DNA of 64,000 nucleotides from Caulobacter segnis ATCC 21756 (GTDB lineage Bacteria > Pseudomonadota > Alphaproteobacteria > Caulobacterales > Caulobacteraceae). The notes under the pieces were generated by a model that had not been told where the DNA came from, did no database searches, and saw only the letters and a list, made by a program, of their open reading frames with translations. This document shows, piece by piece, positions 53,337 through 63,521 of the stretch. The DNA lies in contig NC_014100.1 of the NCBI RefSeq assembly GCF_000092285.1, forward strand, positions 310,001-374,000. Reading direction: 5' to 3'. Each line of letters starts with the position of its first letter. Within the stretch, counting starts at the first letter, position 1. The position numbers were made by a program, and so were the translations under genes.

Positions 53337-54416
53337 ATGAAAGCCAGCGTCTCTCTTGACCGCGCCGCCCTCCGCTCAAGCCTGCTGGCTTGGTACGACC
53401 GTCAGGCTCGAACCCTGGCCTGGCGCGTCTCGCCCGACGAGCGTCGGGCGGGCGTCCGCTCCGATCCCTACCGGGTGTGGCTGTCGGAGGTGATGCTGCA
53501 GCAGACCACCGTGCCGCACGCGACGCCGTACTTCCTGAGCTTCACCCAGCGCTGGCCGACGGTGTCGGATTTGGCGGCCGTGGAGGACGGCGACCTGATG
53601 GCCGCCTGGGCGGGGCTCGGTTACTACGCCCGCGCCCGCAACCTGCTGGCCTGCGCTCGCGCCGTGGCCGACCAGCACGGCGGCGTCTTCCCGGACACCG
53701 AAGAGGGCCTGCGCGCCCTGCCGGGCGTCGGCGCCTATACGGCCGCGGCCGTGGCGGCGATCGCCTTCGATCGCGCCGCCAACGTCGTCGACGGCAATGT
53801 CGAGCGGGTGATGTCTAGGCTCTTCGCGGTCGAGACGCCGTTGCCCGACGCCAAGCCGGAGCTGAAGGCGCTGGCCGGCGACCTCGTCACCGACGAGCGC
53901 CCCGGCGACTGGGCCCAGGCGCTGATGGATCTGGGCGCGACCGTCTGCAAGCCGAAGGGGCCGCTGTGCGACCGCTGCCCTGTCTCGGCCTGGTGCGAGG
54001 CCTTCAAGGGCGGCGCGCCGGAGACCTATCCGCGCAAGACCAAGAAGGGCGATCGTCCCCGCCGCCACGGCGTCGCCTATGTGCTGACGCGCGGAGACGC
54101 CGTGGCGCTGGTCCGCCGGCCGCCGAAGGGGCTGCTGGGCGGGATGCTGGGCCTGCCGACCTCCGAGTGGCGGGCGACGCCGTATGACGACGCCGAAGCC
54201 GTCGCCGCCGCGCCGATCGCCGGCGCCTGGCGCGACTTCGGCGCGGTCGAGCACGTCTTCACGCACTTCTCGCTGACGCTGCGGGTTTTCGCGGCTGACA
54301 AGGCGGGAAACGGGGGCGCGAACGGCGGCGACTTTGTCTGGACCCCGCGCGAGGGCCTCTCGGCCCTGCCCAGCGTGTTCCTGAAGGCCGCGCGGGCGGC
54401 CGAGCGGCTGCTTTAA
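53337..54416 (+). CDS. mutY: Adenine DNA glycosylase
   Basis: 359-residue glycosylase that removes adenine paired with 8-oxoguanine. The catalytic Glu is in SEVMLQQTTV, the helix-hairpin-helix is LPGVGAYTAAAVAAIAFD with catalytic Asp, the [4Fe-4S] cysteines are in CKPKGPLCDRCPVSAWC, and a C-terminal Nudix-like domain starts near 230. ATG 53337 with GGCGAGGAG upstream; the frame before it is a shadow of dciA. Divergent from dciA with 48 nt between start codons. Confidence 0.95.
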   Translation: MKASVSLDRAALRSSLLAWYDRQARTLAWRVSPDERRAGVRSDPYRVWLSEVMLQQTTVPHATPYFLSFTQRWPTVSDLAAVEDGDLMAAWAGLGYYARARNLLACARAVADQHGGVFPDTEEGLRALPGVGAYTAAAVAAIAFDRAANVVDGNVERVMSRLFAVETPLPDAKPELKALAGDLVTDERPGDWAQALMDLGATVCKPKGPLCDRCPVSAWCEAFKGGAPETYPRKTKKGDRPRRHGVAYVLTRGDAVALVRRPPKGLLGGMLGLPTSEWRATPYDDAEAVAAAPIAGAWRDFGAVEHVFTHFSLTLRVFAADKAGNGGANGGDFVWTPREGLSALPSVFLKAARAAERLL

Positions 54417-54529
54417 GAGCTGGCGGGGAGGCGATCCGCAGGGCGGATCAGTCGAACAGCCTTCCCGGGCCGCCCGACCGTCGAATTACGCCGACGCCCT
54501 TCCCCACAAAGCGTGCTGTTTTCCGGTTT

Positions 54530-54577
54530 GACGCATTTTCTGACGACGAACCGGTATCCACTTCGTCTGAAAATGCT
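54530..54577. repeat. Palindromic alphaproteobacterial repeat next to ccrM
   Basis: GCATTTTC (54532-54539) and GAAAATGC (54568-54575) enclose ACGACGAACCGGTATCCACTTCGT. This type of element (a GAACCGGT...CCACTT core with GCATTTTC arms) is common in alphaproteobacterial intergenic regions. It abuts the last codons of ccrM and may act as its terminator. Confidence 0.65.
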
Positions 54578-55741
<1,164 letters not shown>

Positions 55742-56389
55742 CTACTCGGCCGCGTCCTCGAACGGCAGCTGCAGGTTCAGTTCGCCCGCCAGCGCGGCCT
55801 TGACCGGGGCCCAGCCCAGGCGGTGGATCGGCGAGGGGCCCAGCTTGACCAGCCCTTCGACGTGGATCCGCGCGTGATAGCCCTTGTGGCTGGCGAAGCC
55901 GTAGCCGGGATAGACCGCGTCCATCTCGATCATCAGCCGGTCGCGCGCCTCCTTGGCCAGGATCGAGGCGGCGGCGATCGAGCAGGACAGCGAGTCGCCC
56001 TTGACCACCGTCTTGATCTCGCACGGCAGCGGGAAGCGGTAGTTGCCGTCGACCAGGGCGATGGCCGGGGTCACCGACAGGCCCTCGATCGCCCGGCACA
56101 TGGCGCGGCCGGTGGCGTGCAGGATGTTGTACTCGGCGATCTCCTCGATCGAGGCCATGTCGACGCACCAGGCGATGGCGACGGCCTTGATCTCCTCCTC
56201 CAGGGCCGCGCGGGCCTTGGCGGTCAGCTTCTTGGAGTCGTTGAGGCCCTTGGGCACCCGATCGGGATCCAGGATCACCGCCGCGGCGCTGACCGGACCG
56301 GCCCAGGGCCCGCGCCCAGCCTCGTCCACCCCGCAGACAGGCCCCTGTCCGCAGGCCATCTCCAGCATCATGTCGGGTCCGGGCCGCAT
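55742..56389 (-). CDS. rnhB: Ribonuclease HII
   Basis: 215-residue RNase HII that removes ribonucleotides from [17 protein letters not shown] (about 19-32) has the DEAGRG catalytic motif, and the later Asp in [12 protein letters not shown] and the [13 protein letters not shown] segment complete the active site. It lies directly upstream of ccrM in the order seen in Caulobacter (ccrM and rnhB are adjacent there). A start further in, at MMLEMACGQ, is possible. Confidence 0.94.
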   Translation of the reverse strand: MRPGPDMMLEMACGQGPVCGVDEAGRGPWAGPVSAAAVILDPDRVPKGLNDSKKLTAKARAALEEEIKAVAIAWCVDMASIEEIAEYNILHATGRAMCRAIEGLSVTPAIALVDGNYRFPLPCEIKTVVKGDSLSCSIAAASILAKEARDRLMIEMDAVYPGYGFASHKGYHARIHVEGLVKLGPSPIHRLGWAPVKAALAGELNLQLPFEDAAE

Positions 56390-56454
56390 GATCCGGTCTT
56401 TAGGCCGGTTCGCGCGGGATGGGAATGTCCGGCGGGCCGGACTAGGCTGGCCGC

Positions 56455-57360
56455 ATGCGCGCCTTCCGATCGACCGCCGCCGCCATCCTGGCCCTCCTCG
56501 TCGTCCTCGCGCCGACCGCCGTCCTCGCCCAGACGGACGGCTGGCGACAGGTCTGGGCCGACGAGTTCGACGGCGACAGGCTGGACGAGACCCGCTGGAC
56601 CCCGGCCGCCGACTGCGGCGGCGGGGGCAACAACGAGCGCCAGTGCTACGCCGCCAGTCCCGAGACCATCTCGGTCAAGGACGGCGTGCTGCGCCTGACG
56701 GTGGTCAAGCGCAAGACCAAGGGGTTGGCCAACCCCTGGGCGGGCCCGACGGGGCCCATGAAGACCGGCGACTACGCCTCGGGAAAGATCCTCACCCAGG
56801 GCAAGGCCAGCTGGCTGTACGGGCGGATCGAGGCGCGAGCGCGGGTTCCCGGCGGCCAGGGCGTGTGGCCCGCGATCTGGATGATGCCGGAGCTGTCGAC
56901 CTACGGCGGCTGGCCGAGGTCGGGCGAGATCGACATCCTGGAGACGGTGAACCTGGGGGCGCCCTGCGAGCCGGTCGGCGACGCGTGCAAGGGCGGCCGC
57001 GAGAACCGCGTGTTCGGGACCATCCATTTCGCCGGCGACGGGACCGGCGCGCACCGGCAGGCGGGCGGGAGCACGGTCATGCCGCCCTCGGCGGACGGCT
57101 TCCACGTCTATGCCGTCGAATGGACGCCCGAGGCGATCGCCTGGTTCGTCGACGGCCAGGAGTACGCGCGGGTCACGCCCCAGGACTGGAAGCGCGACGA
57201 CGCCGAGGCCGGCCCGGCCCCGTTCGACCGGCCCTTCCACCTGATCCTCAACCTGGCGTTCGGCGGGAACTGGCCCGAAGGCGCCAACGCCAAGGGCGTC
57301 GACGAGGCGGCCTTGCCGGCGACGATGGAAGTCGACTGGGTGCGGGTCAGCCAGCGCTAG
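56455..57360 (+). CDS. Secreted glycoside hydrolase family 16
   Basis: 301-residue GH16 enzyme with a Sec signal peptide ([25 protein letters not shown]). The catalytic E-I-D-x-x-E motif is present as [10 protein letters not shown] (about residues 161-170), with the first Glu as nucleophile. [24 protein letters not shown] and the substrate strand [18 protein letters not shown] are typical of the beta-1,3(4)-glucanase/laminarinase branch. It likely cleaves laminarin or mixed-linkage glucan for carbon uptake. Confidence 0.93.
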   Translation: MRAFRSTAAAILALLVVLAPTAVLAQTDGWRQVWADEFDGDRLDETRWTPAADCGGGGNNERQCYAASPETISVKDGVLRLTVVKRKTKGLANPWAGPTGPMKTGDYASGKILTQGKASWLYGRIEARARVPGGQGVWPAIWMMPELSTYGGWPRSGEIDILETVNLGAPCEPVGDACKGGRENRVFGTIHFAGDGTGAHRQAGGSTVMPPSADGFHVYAVEWTPEAIAWFVDGQEYARVTPQDWKRDDAEAGPAPFDRPFHLILNLAFGGNWPEGANAKGVDEAALPATMEVDWVRVSQR

Positions 57361-57454
57361 AATAGGCTTAGGCGAGCGCTCGGGCTTGCAAAAGACGCGG
57401 AGCCTCGCTCTCCATGCCAGACCCGGCCAAGCGCGGCCTGAAGGGACTTTGTTG

Positions 57455-57997
57455 ATGCGGTTCGTGACCAGCGCCCTGCCCATTGTTTGGCTTTTGGCCT
57501 CCGTCGCGGCTTTCTTCTTCGTGTTTCGCCCCCAGGCCCGCTGGGCGGTGGTCGCGACCTCCGGGCGCGCCCTGGCGGTGTTCCTGGTGGTCTTCCTGGG
57601 CGGCGGCGCCTTGATCGCGGTGTCGCGTCCCAAGGCGGAGGCCCCGCCGCCGCGGCCCAGGCTCGCGCCCGCCGTGCGCGCCTTGCCGGACCCCGTCCAG
57701 GTCCGCGCGCATCCCGAAAAGTTCTTGATCCTGGATGGCGTTCAGGCCTTCCGGAACAAGGCCGGCGATGTGCTGCTGACCGGCGGCGCCACCAATGTCT
57801 CAGGCCTGCCGATCTCAGACCCGCGCCTCTCATGCCGGATGACCAAAGGCCGCGCGAAGGCCGGAACGGTCTCGGCCGTCGCGCCCGGGACCATCCCGCC
57901 CGGCGGCAAGATGATCTTCGCCGCGATCAATCTCGGCCAGGCGTCCGGCGCCTGGGATAGCTGGACCTGCCAGGTCTCCGAGGCGCGGGCGTCGTAA
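57455..57997 (+). CDS. Membrane-anchored hypothetical protein
   Basis: 180-residue protein with two N-terminal membrane helices (about 6-26 and 36-55), a Pro/Arg-rich linker, then a beta-rich extracytoplasmic domain, FLILDGVQAFRNKAGDVLLTGGATNVSGLPISDP, which looks like a DUF-type Ig-like fold. Two cysteines at about 127 and 174 could pair. No family is recognised. ATG 57455 is preceded by AAGGG; the frame extends back to 57386. Confidence 0.6.
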   Translation: MRFVTSALPIVWLLASVAAFFFVFRPQARWAVVATSGRALAVFLVVFLGGGALIAVSRPKAEAPPPRPRLAPAVRALPDPVQVRAHPEKFLILDGVQAFRNKAGDVLLTGGATNVSGLPISDPRLSCRMTKGRAKAGTVSAVAPGTIPPGGKMIFAAINLGQASGAWDSWTCQVSEARAS

Positions 57998-58095
57998 GCA
58001 GCGGCTTATGGCGGGCCGCGTAAGCCGCCCGCCGATGGTCGTGTCGTCGGACCCGCCGCAGGTCTTCTCCCGTCATCAGCACGGGAGACCCCGAC

Positions 58096-58725
58096 ATGAC
58101 CACGCCGACCGCCACCGCCTCGCCCCGTCGCTGGGATCCGGTGGTCAAGCTGACCCACTGGACCATCGTGGCGGCGATCCTCGCCAACGCCCTGATCACC
58201 GAGGAAGGATCCTCCGCGCACGTCTGGGTCGGCTACGCCCTGGCCGGGACGCTGGCCTTGCGCCTGATCTGGGGCGTCATCGGACCGGCCGAGGCGCGCT
58301 TCTCGGCCTTTCCGCCCAGCCCCGGCCGCGCTCTGGCGCATATCCGCGAGATCGCGGCGGGCAAGCGTAGCGAGCACGCCTCGCACAATCCGCTGGGCGC
58401 GCTGATGGTCTATGCGATCTGGAGCGTGCTGGCGGTCATCATCGTCACCGGCGTGCTGATGGCCAGCGCGCCGGCCGAGCCGAGGGGCGAGCCAGGCGCC
58501 GCGCCGCCCGCCGCGACCGCCGAGCGCCTCGAGCGCGAGGAGCACGAGGAGGGGGAGGGCCGCGAGGGCGGCGAAGAGCACGAGGAAGGGCCGCTGACCG
58601 AGGTCCACGAGACCGCCGTCAACCTGCTCTATGTCCTGATCCTGCTGCACATCGCCGGCGTGGTGTTCGAGGCGCGGCGCAGCGGCCGGCGGATTGTCTT
58701 GGCGATGCTTCCCGGGCGGCGCTAA
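58096..58725 (+). CDS. Cytochrome b561/Ni,Fe-hydrogenase b-type subunit, with acidic-His loop
   Basis: 209-residue four-helix di-haem cytochrome b. Haem ligands fit H21 (VKLTHWTIVAAIL), H42 (SSAHVWVGYAL), and H171/H185 in the last helices. Between helices 3 and 4 there is a long insert (about 125-170) rich in Glu, Gly and His, ending HEEGPLTEVHETAVN, which could bind divalent metal or a cytochrome partner. The rest is like small b-type cytochromes that donate electrons from quinol. Start ATG 58096 with GGGAGACC upstream. Confidence 0.85.
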   Translation: MTTPTATASPRRWDPVVKLTHWTIVAAILANALITEEGSSAHVWVGYALAGTLALRLIWGVIGPAEARFSAFPPSPGRALAHIREIAAGKRSEHASHNPLGALMVYAIWSVLAVIIVTGVLMASAPAEPRGEPGAAPPAATAERLEREEHEEGEGREGGEEHEEGPLTEVHETAVNLLYVLILLHIAGVVFEARRSGRRIVLAMLPGRR

Positions 58726-58735
58726 GTCAGGGCCC

Positions 58736-59233
58736 ATGATCAAGCGGCGGCGCGCTCTGGAACGCAGGATCACGATGATCGCGGTCGTCGTGATCCTTCA
58801 ACTCGCCGCCACCCTGTTCTTCCTGGTCGATTTCACCGGCGACGTGCGCGCCGCCGGGATGGGCTCGCACCTCGTGGCCGAGGGCGGCGTGGCGTTGGCC
58901 TTGCTGGCCGGCGTGCTGTTCGGCGCGGCCCAGGTCCGCTGGCTGGTTCTGCGCGCCCGCCAGGACGAGGCGGCCGTGGCCGCCGCCAAGGGCGCGCTCG
59001 CCGACCTCGCCCGCCTGCGCTTTTCGGACTGGCGGCTAACGGCGGCCGAGGCGGACGTCGCCCTGTTCGCGCTGAAGGGCTGCGACGTCGCCGAGATCGC
59101 CGCCCTGCGCGGCGCGGCCCCCGGCACCGTCCGCGCCCAGTTGGCCCGCGTCTACGCCAAGGCCGGCGTCCGCTCGCAATCGGCCCTGATGGCGCTGTTC
59201 ATGGAAGAGCTGGTGGAGACGGCGGCGGACTAG
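58736..59233 (+). CDS. Membrane-tethered LuxR-type transcriptional regulator
   Basis: 165-residue protein: a basic start, two membrane helices (about 11-30 and 40-60), then a cytoplasmic LuxR-type HTH, RLTAAEADVALFALKGCDVAEIAALRGAAPGTVRAQLARVYAKAGVRSQSALMALF (about 100-155). The order is unusual since the HTH is C-terminal and joined to membrane anchors with no sensor domain. ATG 58736 follows CAGGGCCC. It is co-directional with the cytochrome b gene 10 nt upstream and may regulate it or respond to the membrane state. Confidence 0.78.
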   Translation: MIKRRRALERRITMIAVVVILQLAATLFFLVDFTGDVRAAGMGSHLVAEGGVALALLAGVLFGAAQVRWLVLRARQDEAAVAAAKGALADLARLRFSDWRLTAAEADVALFALKGCDVAEIAALRGAAPGTVRAQLARVYAKAGVRSQSALMALFMEELVETAAD

Positions 59234-59253
59234 GGGCCAGCCGGCGTCAGCCG

Positions 59254-60657
59254 ATGTCAGCAGCGTCTCGGGCGGCGATTGCGCTCGTCGATGGCCGCTG
59301 GCAGGGTCCCGATCCGTTCCAGAGAGGCGCCGTCTTGACCCCGTTCCACCGCCTGCTGGCCAACAACCTGGTCGCCAACATCACGAACTTCACGATGTGG
59401 TTCGCCGTGACCTTCTACGTCTATCTGGAGACGAAGTCGGTCTTCGCCACGGGCATGATCGCGGGCCTCTATCTGGTGCTGACCGCCGCCTGCGGCATCT
59501 GGTTTGGAAGCCTGGTCGACCATCATCGCAAGAAGACGGCGATGCTGGGATCCAGTCTTGTTTCGCTGGTCTTCTACGCGCTGGCGTTCGTGATCGAGCG
59601 CACCGCGCCTGACGGGGCCTTCGCCCGGGTGGACAGCCCGTGGCTATGGGGTCTGATCGGCTTGACCATGCTGGGCGTGATCGCCGGCAACGTGCGGACG
59701 ATCGCCCTGCCCACGCTGGTCACCCTTCTGATCCCGGAGGATCGTCGCGACCGCGCCAACGGCCTGGTGGGCATGGTCAGCGGGATCGGCTTCCTGGTGA
59801 CGTCGGTGATCAGCGGGTTCCTGGTCGCCTGGGGCGGCATGCTGTACGCTCTGATCTTCGCCCTGGCCTTCACCGCCCTCGCGCTGGCGGACCTTGTGAC
59901 CGTGCCCGTGGACGAGCCGCGCGCCGCGCCCGCCCATGATGCGCCCGCCGCCCCCCGGACCGTCGATCTGGCCGGGACGATCCGCGTGATCGCCGCCGTG
60001 CCGGGGCTGTTCGCCCTGATCTTCTTCGCCTGCTTCAACAATTTCCTGGGCGGCGTGTTCATGGCGCTGCTGGACGCTTATGGCCTGTCGCTGGTCTCGG
60101 TTCAGACCTGGGGGCTGCTGTTCGGAGCTCTATCGGTGGCCTTCATCGCCAGCGGGATCGCCATCAGCCGCACGGGGCTGGGGGCGAACCCTCTGCGGAC
60201 CCTGCTGCTGGTCAATCTGGGGGCCTGGGCGGCTTGCTGCGTCTTTACGCTGAAGCCGTCCATCGTGCTGCTGGTGCTCGGCTGTCTTGTGTGGATGGCG
60301 CTGGGCCCCTACGCCGAGGCGGCCGAGCAGACGACGCTGCAGAAGGTGGTGCCTTTGGAGCGCCAGGGCCGGGTGTTCGGCTTCGCCCAGTCCGTCGAGC
60401 AGGCCGCCTCGCCGCTCACGGCCTTTCTGATCGGGCCGCTGACCCAGTTCATCGTGATCCCGTTCATGACGAATGGCGCCGGCGCGATGGCCATCGGCGA
60501 CTGGTTCGGGCGCGGCCCCGACCGTGGCATCGCCCTGGTCTTCACCGTGGCGGGGGTGATCGGCGTGATCGTGACGCTGCTGGCGTTCGGCTCCAGCGCC
60601 TATCGACGCCTGTCGGCGGCCTACGCCCAGGGCCAGGCCGCTGAGGCGGCGGCCTAG
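59254..60657 (+). CDS. Major facilitator superfamily transporter
   Basis: 467-residue membrane transporter with about twelve helices. WFGSLVDHHRKKTAMLGSSLVSL is the MFS loop-2/3 motif (G-x-x-x-D/R-x-x-x-R/K-K) and the second half carries GLGANPLRTLLLV and YAEAAEQTTLQKVVPLERQGRVFG. It resembles drug/macrolide efflux MFS proteins. An in-frame TTG at 59335 preceded by AGAGAGG would give a shorter N-terminus without the polar lead, which is plausible. Confidence 0.85.
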   Translation: MSAASRAAIALVDGRWQGPDPFQRGAVLTPFHRLLANNLVANITNFTMWFAVTFYVYLETKSVFATGMIAGLYLVLTAACGIWFGSLVDHHRKKTAMLGSSLVSLVFYALAFVIERTAPDGAFARVDSPWLWGLIGLTMLGVIAGNVRTIALPTLVTLLIPEDRRDRANGLVGMVSGIGFLVTSVISGFLVAWGGMLYALIFALAFTALALADLVTVPVDEPRAAPAHDAPAAPRTVDLAGTIRVIAAVPGLFALIFFACFNNFLGGVFMALLDAYGLSLVSVQTWGLLFGALSVAFIASGIAISRTGLGANPLRTLLLVNLGAWAACCVFTLKPSIVLLVLGCLVWMALGPYAEAAEQTTLQKVVPLERQGRVFGFAQSVEQAASPLTAFLIGPLTQFIVIPFMTNGAGAMAIGDWFGRGPDRGIALVFTVAGVIGVIVTLLAFGSSAYRRLSAAYAQGQAAEAAA

Positions 60658-60780
60658 AGCCGGTCTCTGTTTGCGAGGCGCGCACCTGCCGGCCGAGGGA
60701 CGGACGTCGCCCTCCTGGCGCTGCTGTTCATCGAGGCTGGCGTCGCGGGCGGCGTCGACCCTGGTCGGAAGCGCGCGAAA

Positions 60781-60806
60781 CCCTCTCTCCATGAGAGAGG
60801 GGTTTT
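60781..60806. terminator. Bidirectional terminator
   Basis: CCCTCTCT (60781-60788) and AGAGAGGG (60794-60801) form a perfect stem with a 5-nt loop. GTTTT follows on the plus strand and AAA precedes the stem. It lies between the converging MFS and cupin genes. Confidence 0.72.
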
Positions 60807-60877
60807 GAGCGCCCACAATCCACCCTCAACAATCCCTGAAGGCGGCGCGCCGCGAAACGAACGCCCGCCCCGATCCG

Positions 60878-61378
60878 TCACTTGCCGGCGGGCAGCTTGA
60901 TCCCCAGCAGGACCAGTCGCTCGCCGGTGATCCCGAACCAGTGGGGCACGCCCGCCGGGACCAGGATGACGTCGCCGGCGGCCAGGGGCCGGGTCACGCC
61001 CCCTTCGATCCGGCTGCCCTCGACCAGGGTGGGGTTGGTGACCTTCGGATCGGCCATGGTCCCGCCCGAGAGCAGCGTGCCCGCGCCTTCCAGCACGATC
61101 GCATATTCCGCCTGGTCGGGGTGAACCGCCGGGCGGCCCGGCTTCTTCCAGATCTCGATCGCCGCCACATTGGCGCCGTCGCGGACCAGGGGGCGCCACA
61201 TGAACCCCTGCTCGGGCTTCATCTCGGCGAGCATCTGACGCAGCTGCGCCTGGACGTCGGCCGCGCTGGCGAAGTCCTTCTGAGCGGGCGCCGGCGCGGG
61301 GCTCGTCTGAGCCGATGCGGCGCCTGAAGCCGCGGCCAGCATCAAGGCCGCCGCGCCGATCATGAAGGCTCTAGCCAT
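60878..61378 (-). CDS. Secreted cupin-domain protein
   Basis: 166-residue protein with a Sec signal peptide (ARAFMIGAAALMLAAASGAASA) and a cupin beta-barrel (HPDQAEYAIVLEGAGTLLSGG and LAAGDVILVPAGVPHWFGITGE). Two metal-binding clusters (H-x-D and P-x-x-x-P-H) fit the cupin pattern. Family members range from oxygenases to sugar isomerases. ATG 61378 with GTGAGGACC in front; a GTG three codons earlier is an alternative. Confidence 0.83.
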   Translation of the reverse strand: MARAFMIGAAALMLAAASGAASAQTSPAPAPAQKDFASAADVQAQLRQMLAEMKPEQGFMWRPLVRDGANVAAIEIWKKPGRPAVHPDQAEYAIVLEGAGTLLSGGTMADPKVTNPTLVEGSRIEGGVTRPLAAGDVILVPAGVPHWFGITGERLVLLGIKLPAGK

Positions 61379-61477
61379 GGTCCTCACCGTTTCTCTCCCC
61401 TAGGGCCTGTTTAGGCTTGGGGCGCACCATAGACGCGAATGTCCGCGCGCGCCTACGGCGGTGTCGCGGCCTTCGGC

Positions 61478-62071
61478 TCAGGGACGGTGTCCCAGCGCCT
61501 TGCACGCGTCATGGCGGAAGCACGTCACGTAGTGATCGTTGACCATGCCCGTGGCCTGCATGAAGGCGTAGACGATCACCGGCCCGCAGAACTTGAAGCC
61601 CTTGGCCTTCAGCGCCTTGGCCATGTCGACGGCCAGGGGCGTCTGGGCGGGGACCTGCGAGCCGTCGGGCCAGGCGTTCTGGATTGGCGCGCCGCCGACG
61701 ATGTCCCACAGGAAGTCCGAGAAGTCCTCGCCGCGCTCGCGCATGTCGAGATAGATCCGCGCGCCCGAGATGGCCGCGTCGATCTTGCCGTTCGAGCGGA
61801 TGATGCCGGCGTCGGCCATCAGCCGCGCCCGGTCGGTCTCGTCGAAGCGGGCGACCTTGTCCGGATCAAAGCCGGCGAAGGCGGCGCGGAAGGCCTCGCG
61901 CTTGCGCAGGATGGTGATCCACGACAGGCCGGCCTGGAAACCGTCCAGCACCAGCTTCTCCCACAGGGCGCGGCTGTCCCACTCGGGCACGCCCCATTCC
62001 TTGTCGTGATAGGCCTCGTAGAACGGGTCGCCGTTCATGCCGCGCCAGGTGCATCGGGTCGGTTCGGTCAT
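61478..62071 (-). CDS. tag: DNA-3-methyladenine glycosylase I
   Basis: 197-residue constitutive alkylation-repair glycosylase that removes 3-methyladenine. RCTWRGMNGDPFYEAYHDKEWG contains the Zn-binding Cys and His near the N-terminus, and YVTCFRHDAC near the C-terminus supplies the second pair. The active-site Glu and Trp are in the DGFQAGLSWITILRKREAF segment. Length normal; single gene. Confidence 0.95.
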   Translation of the reverse strand: MTEPTRCTWRGMNGDPFYEAYHDKEWGVPEWDSRALWEKLVLDGFQAGLSWITILRKREAFRAAFAGFDPDKVARFDETDRARLMADAGIIRSNGKIDAAISGARIYLDMRERGEDFSDFLWDIVGGAPIQNAWPDGSQVPAQTPLAVDMAKALKAKGFKFCGPVIVYAFMQATGMVNDHYVTCFRHDACKALGHRP

Positions 62072-62198
62072 GCGGTGACGCTAGCATAAAGACGGCGGCT
62101 GGCTAGAACTTTTCAGGAACATTCAACCGCTCGCGACGGATTGGCCGCACCGCCGCGTTCACTCGTCCGAGGGACTAGACCATCTGAAGGAGACGCCG

Positions 62199-62621
62199 AT
62201 GAAGCGCCTCAAGACCTTGGCCGTGCTCGCGATGGCGGGCGCCGTGACCGTGGCGACGCCGGTGCTGGCCCAGCGCCACGACCATGACGGCAATCCGCCT
62301 GGACCGCGCGGCGGCCCCGGCACGAACTGGGAGAACCCGCCCGGCTGGCGCGGCGGTCCGGGCGCCTCGCCGGACCGGCGCTACTACCACTGGCGTGGCC
62401 AGCGGATCGAGTTCGTCTACCGCAGCGGCTACTACTACCACCCGGCCTACGGCTACTATCACCCGCGCTATGGCTGGTGGAACCAGGCCGCCCGGTGCTG
62501 GCTGGACAATGACAACAACCCGCCAGGGCCGCGCGGCGGACCCGGCACGAACTGGGAGAACCCCCCCGGTTGGCGCGGCGGCCCCGGCGCGTCGCCGGAC
62601 CGCTACCGCCGCTGCCGCTAA
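62199..62621 (+). CDS. Secreted Gly/Pro/Trp-rich protein with exact 29-residue duplication
   Basis: 140-residue protein with a Sec signal peptide (MKRLKTLAVLAMAGAVTVATPVLA). The mature part has two identical 29-residue blocks, residues 32-60 and 107-135 (pattern NPPGPRGGPGTNWENP...), around a Tyr/His-rich centre (FVYRSGYYYHPAYGYYHPRYGWW). DNA copies at 62292-62378 and 62517-62603 differ at ten third-codon positions and at no amino acid. A GAAGGAGACG ribosome binding site precedes the ATG. No function is known; the pattern suggests envelope or surface binding. Confidence 0.8.
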   Translation: MKRLKTLAVLAMAGAVTVATPVLAQRHDHDGNPPGPRGGPGTNWENPPGWRGGPGASPDRRYYHWRGQRIEFVYRSGYYYHPAYGYYHPRYGWWNQAARCWLDNDNNPPGPRGGPGTNWENPPGWRGGPGASPDRYRRCR

Positions 62622-63412
62622 AGGAGCGTCCAGGCCGGCCGGTCCACGGCGACCGGTCGGCCATCGACCGTCAGGTCGGCGCCGTCGATGCGGTCCAGGC
62701 GCAGCAAGGCCAGCGCCCGGCCGTCGCGGCCGCCCAGCACCTCGCCCGCCCGCAGCTCGCCCGCCAGCACCTCGGCCCCGAAGGCCGGCGGGGGCCCGTC
62801 GAAGGTGATCGGCAGCATGCGGTTCTTGATCGTCCCGCGCCGCTTCATGCGGCTGGTGGTCTCCTGGCCGACGAAGCAGCCCTTCTTGAAGTCGATCCCG
62901 GCCAGCAGGTCGAAATTGGCCTCGATCGGATAGGTCTTCTCCTCGCCCCAGTCGGCCGGGCCGGGGACGCCGAGCGCCAGGCGATGGGCGTCATAAGCGT
63001 CTTCATCGGCGTTGGCGGCGCGATCGTCATAGGCGCGCGCGCCCAGCGCCGGCAGGCGGGGATCGGCGTAGAGGCCTTGGCCGGCGACCGCGCCGCCGAA
63101 CACCGCCGAGACGGGACGGTCGCTGGCCTCCAGCGTCACCTTGGCCCGCAGGCGATACATGGAGAGGCGCTGCAGCAGCGCGTCCCGATGGGCGGCCTGG
63201 ACGTCCAGCAGGGCGCCGTCCTCGGTTCCCGCCACGAACAGGTCGTAGAGCAGCTTGCCCTGCGGCGTCAGCAGACCCGAAAAGCGCAGCTCGCCCGGGG
63301 CCAGGGTCTCGACGTCCTGGGTCAGCAGGCCCTGCAGGAAGCTTCGCCAGTCGGGGCCGGAGACGGCGATGACGGCGCGGGAGGTCAGGCGGGCGACAAC
63401 GGGACTGCTCAT
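62618..63412 (-). CDS. ygfZ: Folate-binding protein YgfZ/GcvT-like
   Basis: 264-residue tetrahydrofolate-dependent protein involved in Fe-S cluster repair and tRNA modification. The YgfZ signature KGCFVGQETTSRMKRRG (K-G-C-x-x-G-Q-E) lies at about residue 176-192, and FFGWF-like folate-binding strands resemble GcvT. Its stop overlaps that of the convergent gene by two to four bases. Divergent from a GT9 gene. Confidence 0.92.
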   Translation of the reverse strand: MSSPVVARLTSRAVIAVSGPDWRSFLQGLLTQDVETLAPGELRFSGLLTPQGKLLYDLFVAGTEDGALLDVQAAHRDALLQRLSMYRLRAKVTLEASDRPVSAVFGGAVAGQGLYADPRLPALGARAYDDRAANADEDAYDAHRLALGVPGPADWGEEKTYPIEANFDLLAGIDFKKGCFVGQETTSRMKRRGTIKNRMLPITFDGPPPAFGAEVLAGELRAGEVLGGRDGRALALLRLDRIDGADLTVDGRPVAVDRPAWTLL

Positions 63413-63521
63413 GCCGCAGATGTGGCGCCGAGGCGACGCTCGCGCCAGTCCCGAACATCGTGGAAAGCTGAAGTGTTAACGTGGGATGCGCCGACTCGCC
63501 GACCGGCCTATAGATGGACCG

